Shown piece by piece: positions 1-10,832 of a stretch of 64,000 nucleotides of DNA. Made by a program: the position numbers and the translations under genes. Below the pieces are notes generated by a model. The model saw only the letters and a program-made list of their open reading frames with translations. It was not told the DNA's origin and did no database searches. Position 1 is the first letter of the stretch. Each line of letters begins with the position of its first letter. Source of the DNA: Ridgeia piscesae (taxonomy: Eukaryota; Annelida; Polychaeta; Sabellida; Siboglinidae); assembly GCA_025642075.2 (NCBI GenBank), contig JAODUO010000577.1, positions 1 to 64,000 of the forward strand. The letters are read 5' to 3'.

Positions 1-679
1 TTTTCCAAGTCCGCGTGAGTTGTTTTGTGTAATGTGATTAATTAGGCCTGGAAAACATTCCCCCGCTGACGTCACAAATTGGCGCGACAGAACCAACTGC
101 GAGATCACAGTGAATTATTAATCTAATTGGTGAACACGTCGGCTCTACCATTCAAGGCTTCCAGCTGTAGCACAATTAATGCATTTCATGTAGCTAAACG
201 TTTGCTTTCTCGAAAAGAATCAGGCCTTGCACTTTGCAAACTTTCTTCAACCAGAAGGGCGCTTTTCACCCGTCGTCTGTCAGACGAAACGGTTCAGGCC
301 TAGAAAATAAACCAACTTAACTCCCGCCTCCGGATATATTGGAGAGGTCACGCAACCAGAATTATATATTTTTTCAATTAGTCAGCCTTGACTATGTAAA
401 CCGGATAAAAGCATATAAAAATACAACAACAGAGAAACTGCATCAGAAAATAAACCTTAAGACGGCCTAATTTTGTGCAATTATTGACAGGTCTTGAGGT
501 GAAACCTTGAGGTAAGATTAAGATCAATTCACGCAATTCCGTCAACACGTCAGCATGCCTCTGTATACCTAAGTTGATGTTGTGAGTAGAAAGTGGACTC
601 CTGACTGCAGAAGCGTATTAAGTGTTGGTCAGACATTGGTGTGGTAGCAATAATTTTCTATGGGTTTACTGGACTGCGG

Positions 680-900
680 CAGTTGCTGGTGTTTCATCTG
701 CGCCGCGTCCGCCCTTCGATCTACCGACCGCGCGTTGCTGACTGTTCCGTGGTACAGCCTCGAATAACATGGGCGCTGTTCATTCTTTTGTGCGGGACCT
801 ACTCTGTGGAACGGGCTACCAGACGATTTATCACTCACATCTCGCATGAACGCGTCTTTAGACTGTCTAGCTATGTATGCCTTTCACTCATCACATCGTG
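680..900 (+). pseudogene. Decayed non-LTR retrotransposon RT C-terminal remnant
   Basis: One plus-strand frame contains RSTDRALLTV, then a stop, then GPTLWNGLPDDL. This is the usual end of CR1/L2-type reverse-transcriptase ORFs, where a motif like P-x-LWN-x-LP-x-D/E-L lies just before the C-terminus. Stops interrupt the frame, so it is a short dead fragment. The clade assignment is an inference from this motif only. Confidence 0.5.
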
Positions 901-1534
901 ATATTTATTATTACTATTGTTTTTAATATTATACAAACTTATCATTTTTAATTGTTTACTAATTTATATTTTATTGCCTACTAATTTTATTATTATTTTC
1001 TGTTACGTATGTATTGGTATTTTTAGCCCAGGTTTCTTTGGGAAAACCAGTTCTATCTCTTTTTAAACGTTTACTTAGTTCAATTTGCCCATTTATGTTA
1101 ATTATTTATTCTTTAATATTCAAATTGTTTATACATTTCTAAATTATCTACGTATATATTGTCTTTATACTTTTAGCTAGGTTTCATTCGCACATATCGT
1201 TGCTAGTGTTGCGTACGTTAAGTTATTATGTATTCAAGTACCACATGAGTTTAAACACCGCTCAACGGTATACTGAATTGAATGAGTGAATGAGAGTACA
1301 CATGAAGTATTGCTACTTTTATTCTTGATATTACTATTATTATTAATAATATCACCGAAGGCGAGAGTGCTATTGGCTTTCTTGGATTAGGATCTTGTAA
1401 CGCACAACGACACTATTCAAACAGCCAAAACTACAGATACACTAGTTTTTCTGAAACAGTTTTGCGGAACGGATCTTCGTCGTTAAATAACTGTAAGTTC
1501 ATTACGTTATTGTCTTCTGTTCTCAGTACTGAAG

Positions 1535-1788
1535 TGTGACGGACAAACAATACACATGAAGTGTCCATCGACGGGCGATGTGAACGTGTTGTCTGCTTTC
1601 TACGGCCGACGCGACAACACGACGTGTCCACACACCTCCATCCTGACGACGTCGTGCAGTCTGCCGGAAGCCACTGACCAAGTGCAATGGTTCTGCCGGA
1701 ACAAGACGGAGTGTAACTTCAAAATCGCAACTGCTTCACTCAGGGACCCATGCCGGGGCACTTATAAGTATCTGAAATTGTTGTTATG
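1535..1788 (+). CDS. SUEL-type (rhamnose/galactose-binding) lectin domain exon, orphan
   Basis: The exon opens after ttctgttctcag and reads LKCDGQTIHMKCPSTGD, then the family signatures AFYGR, TTCPH, CNFKIA and DPCRGTYKYLKL. These match the SUEL/Gal_Lectin domain (PF02140), including the expected cysteines and the DPC-x-GTYKYL end block. The domain occurs in latrophilins, EVA-1, polycystin-1-like proteins and secreted rhamnose-binding lectins, where it binds carbohydrate outside the cell. The domain is essentially complete. The 3' boundary is approximate: a donor-like ttatgtaatc follows KYLKL. No neighbouring exon is recognisable, so the parent protein is unknown. It may be an exon of a gene extending left of the window or an isolated copy. 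Confidence 0.6.
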
Positions 1789-1848
1789 TAATCACATTCT
1801 TGATTCAATACATGTTTCTGTTGTAATCCCCTCTACCATAATTTTACC

Positions 1849-2058
1849 TTGAACAGCATCACAAAATTACAATGTGTTCAGAATTGCTTAGCAAGGATTG
1901 AGACTAGGTCTCCATGTTTTATTCGTTATATGCGGCTTCTAAAGTCATTGCATTGTCTTCCTGTACGATATCGTATTATCTTTAAGATCTTTAAATTCAT
2001 TGCTTACTCCGATGAGAAAGGTTGCCTAACTTCGATCATTTCTAGTTTTTGTCCCTAA
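1849..2058 (+). pseudogene. CR1/L2-like reverse transcriptase fragment
   Basis: The frame KLQCVQNCLARI ... LLKSLHCLPVRYRIIFKI is the connection region of non-LTR retrotransposon ORF2. It corresponds to the segment of the better-preserved copy at 41.98-42.36 kb that reads [17 protein letters not shown]. Only about 65 codons remain and both ends are lost. Confidence 0.6.
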
Positions 2059-2078
2059 AGTTAATACCATTATTGGGA

Positions 2079-2820
2079 CAAGTGCTTTTGCCTGTTTAAG
2101 CTGTGTGGAAAACAAAATTATGATCACTATGTTGATCGGTGTTGTTAATATCTGAATTAAAATAAATTGGCTTAGTCTACATCTATTATATGTTTACTAT
2201 TTTATGTTATGTATTCTTGTTTACCAATTTGAGTTATATGGAATTATGTGAATTATGTATCAACATTTAAAGTAATTCCTTGTTACATTTCATGAAGGAA
2301 AAAATGGCGACGATGTGTGCGCCATCTTGGTTTCACCTCGCCTGTTGTAAAACATTCCTATCCATAAATCTGCACGGATGAATAATTATAAGTTTATATG
2401 TTACCTAACATGTTTAATGCATCATATGATATAATATAACACATAAACGATGTTTTTGCCTGTTTAAGCCAACACGAATGTGGAAAACAAAATTACCATC
2501 ACTATGCTGATTGGTGTCGATAATATCTTTAATAAAATAACTAAAGTTGTCTTAGTCTACATCTGTTAATTATATGTTTATTATTTTATGTTATGTATTC
2601 TTGTTTACAAATTTGAGTTATATAGAATTATGTATCAACATTTTAAAGTAATTCAAAATGGCGACGATGTGTACGCCATCTTGGTTTCACGTCGCCTAAT
2701 GTAAAACATACCTATCCATAACTGTGCATGGATGAATAATTATAGTTTCGCATGTTAACATGTTTAACGTATCATATGATATAATATAACATATAAACGC
2801 TGTTTTAACGCCATTCTACA
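2079..2820. repeat. Two diverged tandem copies of a ~370-bp AT-rich unit
   Basis: The block beginning gcctgtttaag ... gtggaaaacaaaatta recurs about 375 bp later. Both copies carry the same downstream landmarks: the tcttagtctacatct run, atggcgacgatgtg, cgccatcttggtttcac and a atcatatgatataatataac end. Copies differ by substitutions and small indels, so the duplication is not recent. No coding potential was seen. Confidence 0.7.
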
Positions 2821-2831
2821 ATACAAATAAC

Positions 2832-2878
2832 TTCACTGGAAATAGTTATATCAGTTTAAGAACTATTTCCAGTGAAGA
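2832..2878. repeat. Perfect 17-bp-arm hairpin
   Basis: CTTCACTGGAAATAGTT and its exact reverse complement are separated by 13 bases. It lies at the end of the duplicated 370-bp units and could be a miniature inverted-repeat remnant. No promoter or terminator role can be inferred. Confidence 0.75.
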
Positions 2879-2879
2879 C

Positions 2880-3822
2880 AAGTTGACACCACAATCTCGC
2901 CAGTCAAAGACTATATGGTATATAAAGAAAGGAAATTGCTACTATAATTGTAACTGATGTGTATTCGATGCCTCGTGGCAAAGGGTGTATCACGTGATGC
3001 TCGCAATATGGAGCGTCACATCCGGCAATGGAACGCCGGGCTTAGGGGCAGATACTCCCTCCCTTTCTCGTAGCACAGTTGTGAGGTTTGAAGGTCGTGA
3101 CATTTCTCGCCAGGGGAACGTTGTAAGGAGCAACCAAAGCGGAGTCCCGAGCCCAAGTAGATACATTAGATACTGTACTATGTACTGATGTACTATAGGC
3201 AGAATGTTCCCAGTGTCTCCCACTTCCGGATACCCTCTTTTAATTTTTTTTAAATATTATAAATTACATAATTTCATGGATTTTATCTTAAAAAATTTCT
3301 GTTTTTCACGATAAACTTTAATTAATTCGTTCTACGTTTTGTTTGTGGAAAAACATATTATTGAAAGATATAAAAATGCTTGAACCTGTAATAAATAGTA
3401 GTTACTGCTTAACTATATCTTGGAGGACTTGTCCATAAAAGAAGAGTTCAAAACAAAGTTAGCAGTGTTATCCAGAAAAGTGAATTTGTGCATACTTGTT
3501 TTTATATTTTTAATAATTATGTATTCCTGTCAGATGATATAAATTACAATTTTCTAATAACATAAAATACAGTTGTGACTGATTGCATTGAGAATACTGT
3601 GTTGTAATGCAAATGCATTGTCAGTTGTTTTTTCTAACCATTTTGTTCACTTGGATAGTTTAGGGTAATATCGATTCAGTGTTGTGTGTGGCAGGTTCAC
3701 ACCCTGCTGGTGTTCCTTATGCAAACATTACACGTGTGCACACGCATATATTTTATTTAATAGTTTTCAGATAATAATTAAAACCATGGTTTATTATATA
3801 CCAGTACACTATGTGATTGTTC

Positions 3823-3825
<3 letters not shown>
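2880..3825. other. No recognisable gene
   Basis: This is AT-rich intergenic sequence with one more GC-rich patch (about 2980-3190). Short ORFs there on both strands match no family I recognise. Confidence 0.5.
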
Positions 3826-3899
<74 letters not shown>

Positions 3900-3982
3900 T
3901 GTGTGTGTCTGTGTGTGTGTGTGTCTGTGTGTGTGTCTGTGAGTGTCTGTGTGTGTCTGTATGTGTCTGTGTGTCTGTGCGT
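3826..3982. repeat. (GT)n microsatellite
   Basis: A long GT run that becomes interrupted by tc and ta variants toward its right end. Open frames of Val-Cys or Thr-His repeats across it are artefacts. Confidence 0.97.
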
Positions 3983-4121
3983 GAATACATAACTTCAAAA
4001 AGTATGTGGAACATGCATGCACAAACTGTTTTTTTTAATATAACATACGTTGTCATTCCCATGGCAAAAGTGTGCGCAAATCTTTCTGCGTGATGGTGAT
4101 TCCACCAGCTGTCACCTTAGA

Positions 4122-5039
4122 TGGAAGAGAGTGGGGTATGAGAAGACAGTGGGGTAGGAGAGAACAATGGGGTATGAGAAGAGAGTGAGGTATGAGACAG
4201 TGGGGTAGGAGAGGACAGTGGGGTAGGAGAGGACAGTGGAGTAGGAGATGACAGTGGGGTAGGAGAGGACAGTGGGATAGGAGAGGACAGTGGGTTAGGA
4301 GAGGACAGTGGGGTAGGAGAAGACAGTGGGGTAGGAGAAGACAGTGGGTTAGGAGAAGAGAGTAGGGTAGGAGAGGACAGCGGGGTATGAGAAGACAGTG
4401 GTGTAGGAGAAGACAGTAGGGTAGGAGAGGACAGTGGGGTATGAGAAGACAGTGGGGTAGGAGAGGACAGTGGGTTAGGAGAGGACAGTGGAGTAAGAGA
4501 AGACAGTGGGGTAGGAGAAGACAGTGGGTTAGGAGAAGAGAGTAGGGTAGGAGAGGACAGTGGGGTATGAGAAGACAGTGGTGTAGGAGAAGACAGTAGG
4601 GTAGGAGAGGACAGTGGGGTATGACAAGACAGTGGTGTGTGAGAAGACAGTAGGGTAGAGAGGACAGTGGGGTAGGAGAGGACAGTGGGGTAGGAGAGGA
4701 CAGTGGGGTAGGAGAGGACAGTGGGGTAGGAGAGGACAGTGGGATAGGAGAGGACAGTGGGATAGGAGAGGACAGTGGGGTAGGAGAGGACAGTGGAGTA
4801 GGAGAGGACAGTGGGGTAGGAGAAGACAGTGGGGTAGGAGAGAGGACAGTGGGGTAGGAGAGGACAGTGGGGTAGGAGAAGACAGTGGGGTAGGAGAGGA
4901 CAGTGGGGTAGGAGAGGACAGTGGGGTAGGAGAGGACAGTGGGGTAGGAGAGGACAGTGGGGTAGGAGAGGACAGTGGGGTAGGAGAAGACAGTGGGGTA
5001 GGAGAAGACAGTGGGGTAGGAGAAGACAGTGGGGTAGGA
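4122..5039. repeat. 18-bp minisatellite, ~50 copies
   Basis: The unit is close to acagtggggtaggagagg. Variants replace gg with ga or tgt, and a few indels occur. On the minus strand it gives a proline/leucine-rich open frame that is not a protein. Confidence 0.95.
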
Positions 5040-5539
5040 AGTTGAGGTGTGTGGCAGGGTTTCAGCTGGTCATAGGCCACCTTTGTCATTAAGATCACGC
5101 CAGCTGTTTTTGCCAGTGTCACCTGGTAGTTTGGCCCGATATTTCTGATCCTGATGATAAGGAACATATTATCAGGAATATTATTATTATCTCACAGTAA
5201 TCCAATCCCCAATATCATCACCATCTTGCGATGACTAAGTTTACCTCCTATGATCAATGTTTGTCATTGCATTTATCAGAAAACTCCAAGTAAGTAATAT
5301 GTGATGTTTGAAGAATTCCAATTAAAATGTGAATAAGTATGTTGTTAGTTAGCCAATTTAGGATTCAGCAGCAATGTTGTCTGATGCATCTTGTTTCTAA
5401 TTAGTGCTGTCTTGTCCCAATCTATAATGTTCACACATCTAGTTCAGTTCTTATTTTAAAATGTAAGTAAGACACGTGAAACATTTGTCAAATTTATTGA
5501 GGATAAGTTTAAATTGAGGCAAATAATTAAAATTGTTAC

Positions 5540-6982
5540 CTGAATGGGCCATTCCATTGTGGCTCCAGGTTGCCACCTTTCCTCCCGATGTTCCTCATGT
5601 TTTGTTTCAGGACGATGTCCCCAATCTTAAAGTGAAATGATGTCACTCCCTTTGTCTGTCTGTTCATGTACTGCTTAGATTGGCGCTGTTGGGCAGTTGT
5701 GACATTTGTGTGAACGTGGAAAGTCATGGTGCTTAGAACATAGTTGGATGGAAGGCTTAAATATAAAAAATTGTCAGAAGTAATAATTTATACACAAGAA
5801 AGAATATAATATAGTAAGGGACACAATTCTAGGAGTTGTAACTTGATAACAATGTTATCTCTATCTGACCAGTGGTTGTGCTATATTCATAGTCAGCTTA
5901 TGATATCTGTATGGGAAAGTAAGAGACTTTGAATTCAGTTGGTGATATGGATCCACCAATGGAAAGCAACATAAATTGGTTCATCACAATGGACAGGGTT
6001 ACATTATTTTACTGTTTACATTATCTTGTAAAACCCCTGTAACACGTACACACTTTCACTACTTTTACACACCTGTTCATGAACGCTTATCACCTGTTTC
6101 CCTACTTGCTCAACGTAGTTGTCCACATCCTCTTCCATGAATGTTGGAATGTGAATGTCTTCTTCCCTGTCAGCATCATCCATCTATACAATATATCTGA
6201 ATTGTACCTACTGGGCTATATTTCTGTCAAGTACTATTTCATGAGTCGCAATGCATATCATTAACACATAAAACAATCACTTGTACAAAACATTTAGTTA
6301 TGTAAATATTTAACAACTAATAAAGTGTTATTTCTGTATAATTATTATACAACTGTTGTCTGAAATGCATGTAACATTATGGCATTATGCAATGAATGCA
6401 ATGACATGCAATATGACAATAAACAAAATACCTCAACAGGCAGACGTGGATGGCGATTGAACATGAGGAAGAATGGGGTGTATTTGGTCGACCCCTGTCT
6501 CTGTGCGCGCATACTAAATGCGACCTCTTCCAGGTAGTCGTGCTAGTCATCCTGATGTTCACCCATCAACTTGCTCAGTCGGGTTTTGAGTGTCTGATTG
6601 GTTCTACAATCAATCCAGATGGTCAATGGTTGACAATTCTATAAGAGTAATTCTGGGTCAGTCTGAAAAGGAATATCAGTTGTGAAAAACAATTAGACAT
6701 TTTTTACATGCTTAGACAAACGTATCTGCTATTTATATTATTACAAGTTTGGTTTGTTATACGACAATAACAATATTTTAAAGAAAAAAACATTGTTTTA
6801 TTCATAATGTGACTGTAATGCTAATAATTAATAACTGCTACCTCTCATCAAGTCCATTTGTTTGGGGACGGTACGCTGCCGTAATCATGCGGTCGATAGT
6901 GATTTATTTGGCCAAATCTGCATTGATGGTGTTGACAAATTCACGACCTTGGTCAGATAACAATTTCTTCGGGGCACCATAT
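5540..6982 (-). pseudogene. Decayed spliced gene with retroelement-type integrase (KRBA2/GIN-like)
   Basis: Four exon-like blocks on the minus strand join in frame: 6982-6842, 6603-6432, 6183-6073 and 5715-5540. The first has LLSDQGREF and AYRPQTNGLDE, the last two acidic residues of a D,D-35-E integrase core with exactly 35 positions between D and E. The second continues with NQTLK and TPFFLMFNRHPRLPVE. The fourth has FKIGDIVLKQNM and NIGRKGG, the usual basic C-terminal region of this group. The introns have ordinary borders, so it resembles a domesticated, intron-bearing integrase gene rather than a fresh retroelement. There are in-frame stops (TAA after DLAK, TAG after EHQDD), and the acceptor before VHTNVTTAQ reads AC instead of AG. 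No N-terminal zinc-binding region or first catalytic D was found. Probably nonfunctional. Confidence 0.65.
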
Positions 6983-7345
6983 CTGTAAAAAGACAACAAA
7001 TATGAGACATTCTGCTGATATGTTGTGAGCTTGCTTTAAAATTAACACCTTTTCCAGAAATAAAATCAAGGCCTATTTTGTGACGATGTAATAGATATGG
7101 GAAAGCAGGGTTAAGGGGGCAGCCACCTGCTGGAATTTCAAAAAATTCAAAATATATCCCCATCTTCCCACATCATGATCTATCGTGAGATAGTGAAGTG
7201 GAGTGGTGCTGATGCTTGAGATCCAGTGCTTTCCATCCCTTCCAAATTGTTTCAGTTCCGGCATGAAATTACTGTTTTTATTGTGTAAACCAAGTCAATA
7301 CATTGAACAGCATAGGGCATCTGCCATATAGCTATCCTTTTTCTA

Positions 7346-7558
7346 TTTGGTTCCGTCTTACTCCTGGAGACAAGGACCAGGTGAATGAGAGAGGTGGTTC
7401 TGCCTTACTCCTGAAGACAAAGTCCAGGTGAGTGAGAGAGGTGGTTCTGTCTTACTCCTGGAGACAAGGTCCAGGTGAGTGAGAGAGGTGGTTCTGTCTT
7501 ACTCCTGGAGACAAGGTCCAGGTGAGTGAGAGAGGTGGTTCTGTCTTACTCCTGGAGA
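7346..7558. repeat. 47-bp tandem repeat, 4.5 copies, each with a donor-like site
   Basis: The unit contains ttactcctggagacaagg followed by tccaggtgagtgagagagg. Each copy therefore holds a consensus-like 5' splice site (CAG|gtgagt on the plus strand; the first copy has gtgaat). A lone copy occurs at about 10795-10830. No plus-strand exon that would own this donor was recognised here. Confidence 0.85.
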
Positions 7559-7594
7559 GCATTTCACTAAGATAGCCTCAAGGAAAATTCATCC

Positions 7595-7918
7595 TTAAAA
7601 AATACATGATGCTAATATTCTGGATACGCTGGATACAATATTGTAATAGTTAACCAGAGATGTTTCCAACTGTTCCAGATTTCCACGATGCAGAAGAAGT
7701 TGAAACAATGGTGTCTCGACGTGAACAGTATCGAGCAGTTGGTCGAAGTGAAGGCGGAGGACATTCTCACATAGAACGCACGATTGAGCAGCAGTGTCTG
7801 CGAAGACAACACCGAGACACTGTATACTAGAACTTGTGGCATTCACTCTGGCTGTGCTGTTAGTGCACAGTAACTGAACACCAGTTGAAATAGCTGCCTC
7901 TGTGTTCTCATTGTCCAT
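7595..7918 (-). CDS. Unrecognised 107-codon open frame
   Basis: Starts MDNENTEAAISTGVQLL and contains SCVLCENVLRLHFDQLL and LFQLLLHRGNLEQLE. It has balanced composition unlike the nearby repeats, but no family is recognised. It could be an exon whose borders I cannot place, or chance. Confidence 0.2.
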   Translation of the reverse strand: MDNENTEAAISTGVQLLCTNSTARVNATSSSIQCLGVVFADTAAQSCVLCENVLRLHFDQLLDTVHVETPLFQLLLHRGNLEQLETSLVNYYNIVSSVSRILASCIF

Positions 7919-7967
7919 TAATGTGTTTCTTTACATGCCAGGACTGATCTGTGTTTGTTCAGAACAG

Positions 7968-8279
7968 TCTTCATAACTTTCTTGTTGCTTAGTTGTATAT
8001 TGTTGTAAAACATTGTATTTTTATGACTAGCCTATTAATACAATTTTGACAAAAACTCCAATATTCTTGGATCTGTTCAACAATACAAGTGTAATTCAGC
8101 AAGAAAGTGAATTAGATATACCGTCTTCATAACTTTCTTGTTGCTTAGTTGTATATTGTTGTAAAACATTGTATTTTTATGACTAGCCTATTAATACAAT
8201 TTTGACAAAAACTCCAATATTCTTGGATCTGTTCAACAATACAAGTGTAATTCAGCAAGAAAGTGAATTAGATATACCG
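7968..8279. repeat. Identical 156-bp tandem duplication
   Basis: The segment starting tcttcataactttcttg and ending gaattagatataccg occurs twice head to tail with no difference seen. It is either a very recent duplication or an assembly artefact. Confidence 0.9.
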
Positions 8280-9620
8280 GATAATGCATGTATACAATGT
8301 CATGGTTTTTATGCTGCTTTTTAACATGTTACATTAGATTTATGGTTTTTCTACATCTAAATACACGACTAACATTCTGACTCTTTATTGCAATACTACA
8401 AAACGTGCTTTTCTAATGACATTCCATAAGTGTCCAAAATATAGATTTTTCTACATAAATCTTATTACAGACGACTCGGATGACTAACAAGCTACGATTC
8501 CATATTTTATTCTTGTTTGTATTCATTCACTAACAATCTTCAAATGAATGTACAATCACAACCCCAGCAAGACTGCAGGGTAGACCTTGTATGTATGTAT
8601 GTACGTGACGGCGACACTGCCACGTTTCTCTGCTATCCAGGAACAGCATGCTTCATAGTATATACAAGCAGGTAGTAATCAAGCAGACTTACCCACGGAT
8701 GAACATATTTCTTTGGACACTGAAAATGAAATTATAAGAAAAACTTCATTACCACTGATTTTACATGCAAACTTACACATCTAAATACTGTACCATATAA
8801 CGCATAATTAACCAGTCATATGTTTTTCAATATTTCTTATGACAAACAATGTACACTGCTTGCATAAAATAAATTATGATGCGGCCACAAGGACAGTAAG
8901 GAGCTCTGCCATGTGTCAGATGTGATGAAATTCATTAACCAACCGTTTTAATGTTACATTTATTTTTCTATACAATTTTAACACATTTAAAAGCATTGCA
9001 GATATATATTATTATTTGCCTCTCAGCAGCTATCATACTGATTAATGGTGCTCAGAAATGCTGTGTTATTGTTAGGATTAAAATCTAGCCAAATCCCATC
9101 TAGGAGTAATAAATGTAAACAAAGGGCAGCAGGTATCACTGTTACTTATTTGTTAATTAAATCTTGAACTTGATCCCACTAATCACTCCCTTTCTGCAGT
9201 CATCACCAGGGGCAAGGCATACGGTTGATAATAACTTTCTAGAAAATCAAACTGGTTTCATTTTATACTATTTTTCTTGTACTTGTATAGCACCATATAA
9301 TTATACAAATATGGCGCTGTAGAATCAATAAACATTTACATTTACATAACAATTACTGAGACAGTGGTACCCTTTGCAACAAATGTTATTACTACAAACA
9401 TTTTAATTAATATACATATATTCATATTTTTATTATTTATGTATCTTAATATGTTGTGAAGGCTATGAAGCACCACGAACAATACTCGATGTGGCAAATA
9501 AAATATACTATTATGATTATTAAAAGAATTTTGTGAGCTTCAGCACTTGGGAGATGGTACTGTTACAATGCTCCAAAGTTGGTATTTTAATCTATAGATA
9601 ATCAAATAGCACAGTTTGCC
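8280..9620. other. AT-rich stretch without recognisable gene
   Basis: No coding exon is recognised. Around 9281-9345 there is tgtatagcaccatataa ... atatggcgctgtagaatc, which resembles the 3' ends of non-LTR elements elsewhere in the window. This is a weak observation. Confidence 0.4.
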
Positions 9621-9623
9621 TAC

Positions 9624-9760
9624 CCAGGGTTCCGGTTCCACGATCTTGTATTTGTATGGCAGTTGGCCAGTTGCCACCACGGGTAATGGTCCTTCATCAA
9701 CTTGCGTGACAAAAACCAAACAGTTCTTTGGCGTGGTGCCAGGGGAATCACTTGAGATGT
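9624..9760 (-). CDS. Exon-like open block, family unknown
   Basis: On the minus strand the block follows tttcaaccctggctgacag and ends CCCTGG|gtaggc, giving 137 nt with entry phase 1 and exit phase 0. It reads ATCTCAAGTG onward as ISSDSPGTTPKNCLVFV, then EGPLPVVATGQLPYKYK and ends IVEPEPW. The composition is protein-like and both borders fit splicing. I do not recognise the family. It lies between the integrase-like blocks and the ADSL-like exon on the same strand and might belong to either or to neither. Confidence 0.3.
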
Positions 9761-10050
9761 CTGTCAGCCAGGGTTGAAACAAATGTAAGCATCGAGGCAT
9801 TGAGCTGCAAGTGTAGATACTGGTGGTTATTACTTAGCAAAATCTGTATTAATTTTTTTTAGTATTAGTATTCTGATGGAAAAAACGAAGTTGCTCAACT
9901 GTGGACTTTATAAATGTTCTTAACAAGTTATAATCATCAGAATACAACAAAATATATGTAACACCGCTCTAACCAGACCAGTACCACGGCGGATCAGTGA
10001 CACTGATTGCCAGCTGGCAGCTGTGCGGGCGCCTCCAGCTGTATGCCCAC

Positions 10051-10247
10051 CTTTTCTGCCTTCGCCAGCCAAGTCCACAGTTTTCTCCATGTAGAAAATA
10101 TTTCTTCTGTTCGCTGACATTGTATGATATTTCCGCACTTGCGTGGCGTGCTGACAGCGGCGAGCGGTACTTTGAGTAAGGGTCAGCGTCTCCAGACATC
10201 TTCTTGGTTACCTCGTTGCAAGTTGAGCAGAGTGACTTTGCCGCCAT
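10051..10247 (-). pseudogene. Orphan first exon resembling adenylosuccinate lyase (ADSL), frameshifted
   Basis: From ATG at 10247 (or the in-frame MSGDADPY further in) the minus strand reads YRSPLSARHASAEISYN. After a one-base frame change it reads STWRKLWTWLAKAEK and ends at a donor-like GAAAAG|gtgggc. Both blocks match the N-terminus of adenylosuccinate lyase (purine synthesis; SAICAR and adenylosuccinate cleavage), including the S-W-R-x-LW-x-WLA-x-AE helix. As I recall it, the animal exon 1 ends at about this position too. The frame break lies in a short T run near 10100, one base short of the family reading. No other ADSL exon is recognised, so this is either a detached pseudo-exon or a gene whose next exon lies far to the left, with a base-call error. 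Confidence 0.5.
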
Positions 10248-10354
10248 TGGAACGGGTAAAATATGCTCAGATCACTTGTGCCATTACAACCCGTTATTAC
10301 GCCGTGCAAATAAGTGCTTGAACTTTTTGTGTCCTAGATCCTTATATTTAAAAT

Positions 10355-10440
10355 ACTTTAATAAATAATAATAATATATTTATTTGGTATAGCGCCACAT
10401 CCATAATCGTTCGTGGCGTTTCACAACAAATTACAATTTA
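10355..10440 (-). mobile_element. 3' end of a non-LTR retroelement (AAT-rich tail)
   Basis: The sequence aataataataatatatt is followed by tggtatagcgccacatccat. The same pattern follows the (AAT)n tail at 39.6 kb and, more loosely, the end of the CR1-like copy at 41.6 kb. It is read as a 5'-truncated insertion in minus orientation. Confidence 0.5.
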
Positions 10441-10676
10441 AAAGACATAAAAAGATATATGTATACACTAAGACAAATATTAGTGTTTTAAAATAAATGT
10501 AAAAAATATGTATAGGTATATAAATAAATAAAATTAGTGCGATATTAAATAGCGTAGCACTTTTAAATATATAAATAAATTACGTATTAGTCATAAAAAC
10601 ACATAATAACTGGTCTAGTGTATAATTACATTGCAATGAGACTGATCTATGACGGTATAGGTATAACTATTATTAG

Positions 10677-10677
<1 letters not shown>

Positions 10678-10728
<51 letters not shown>
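10678..10728. repeat. (AT)n microsatellite
   Basis: About 24 uninterrupted AT dinucleotides flanked by AT-rich sequence. Confidence 0.95.
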
Positions 10729-10732
<4 letters not shown>

Positions 10733-10832
10733 AACCAATAATGCTACGTTCATTAAGATATAAACTAAATGAAACTTGAACATTAAATTATTATTACTCC
10801 TGGAGATAAGGTCCAGGTGAGTGAGAGAGATA

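Noticed and set aside
641..901. 86-codon plus-strand open frame as a host gene
   Set aside because: The adjacent frame carries RT C-terminal motifs, so the open frame is a shadow of a retroelement remnant.
4529..5167. 212-codon minus-strand frame rich in SPTPLS
   Set aside because: It is the 18-bp minisatellite read in frame.
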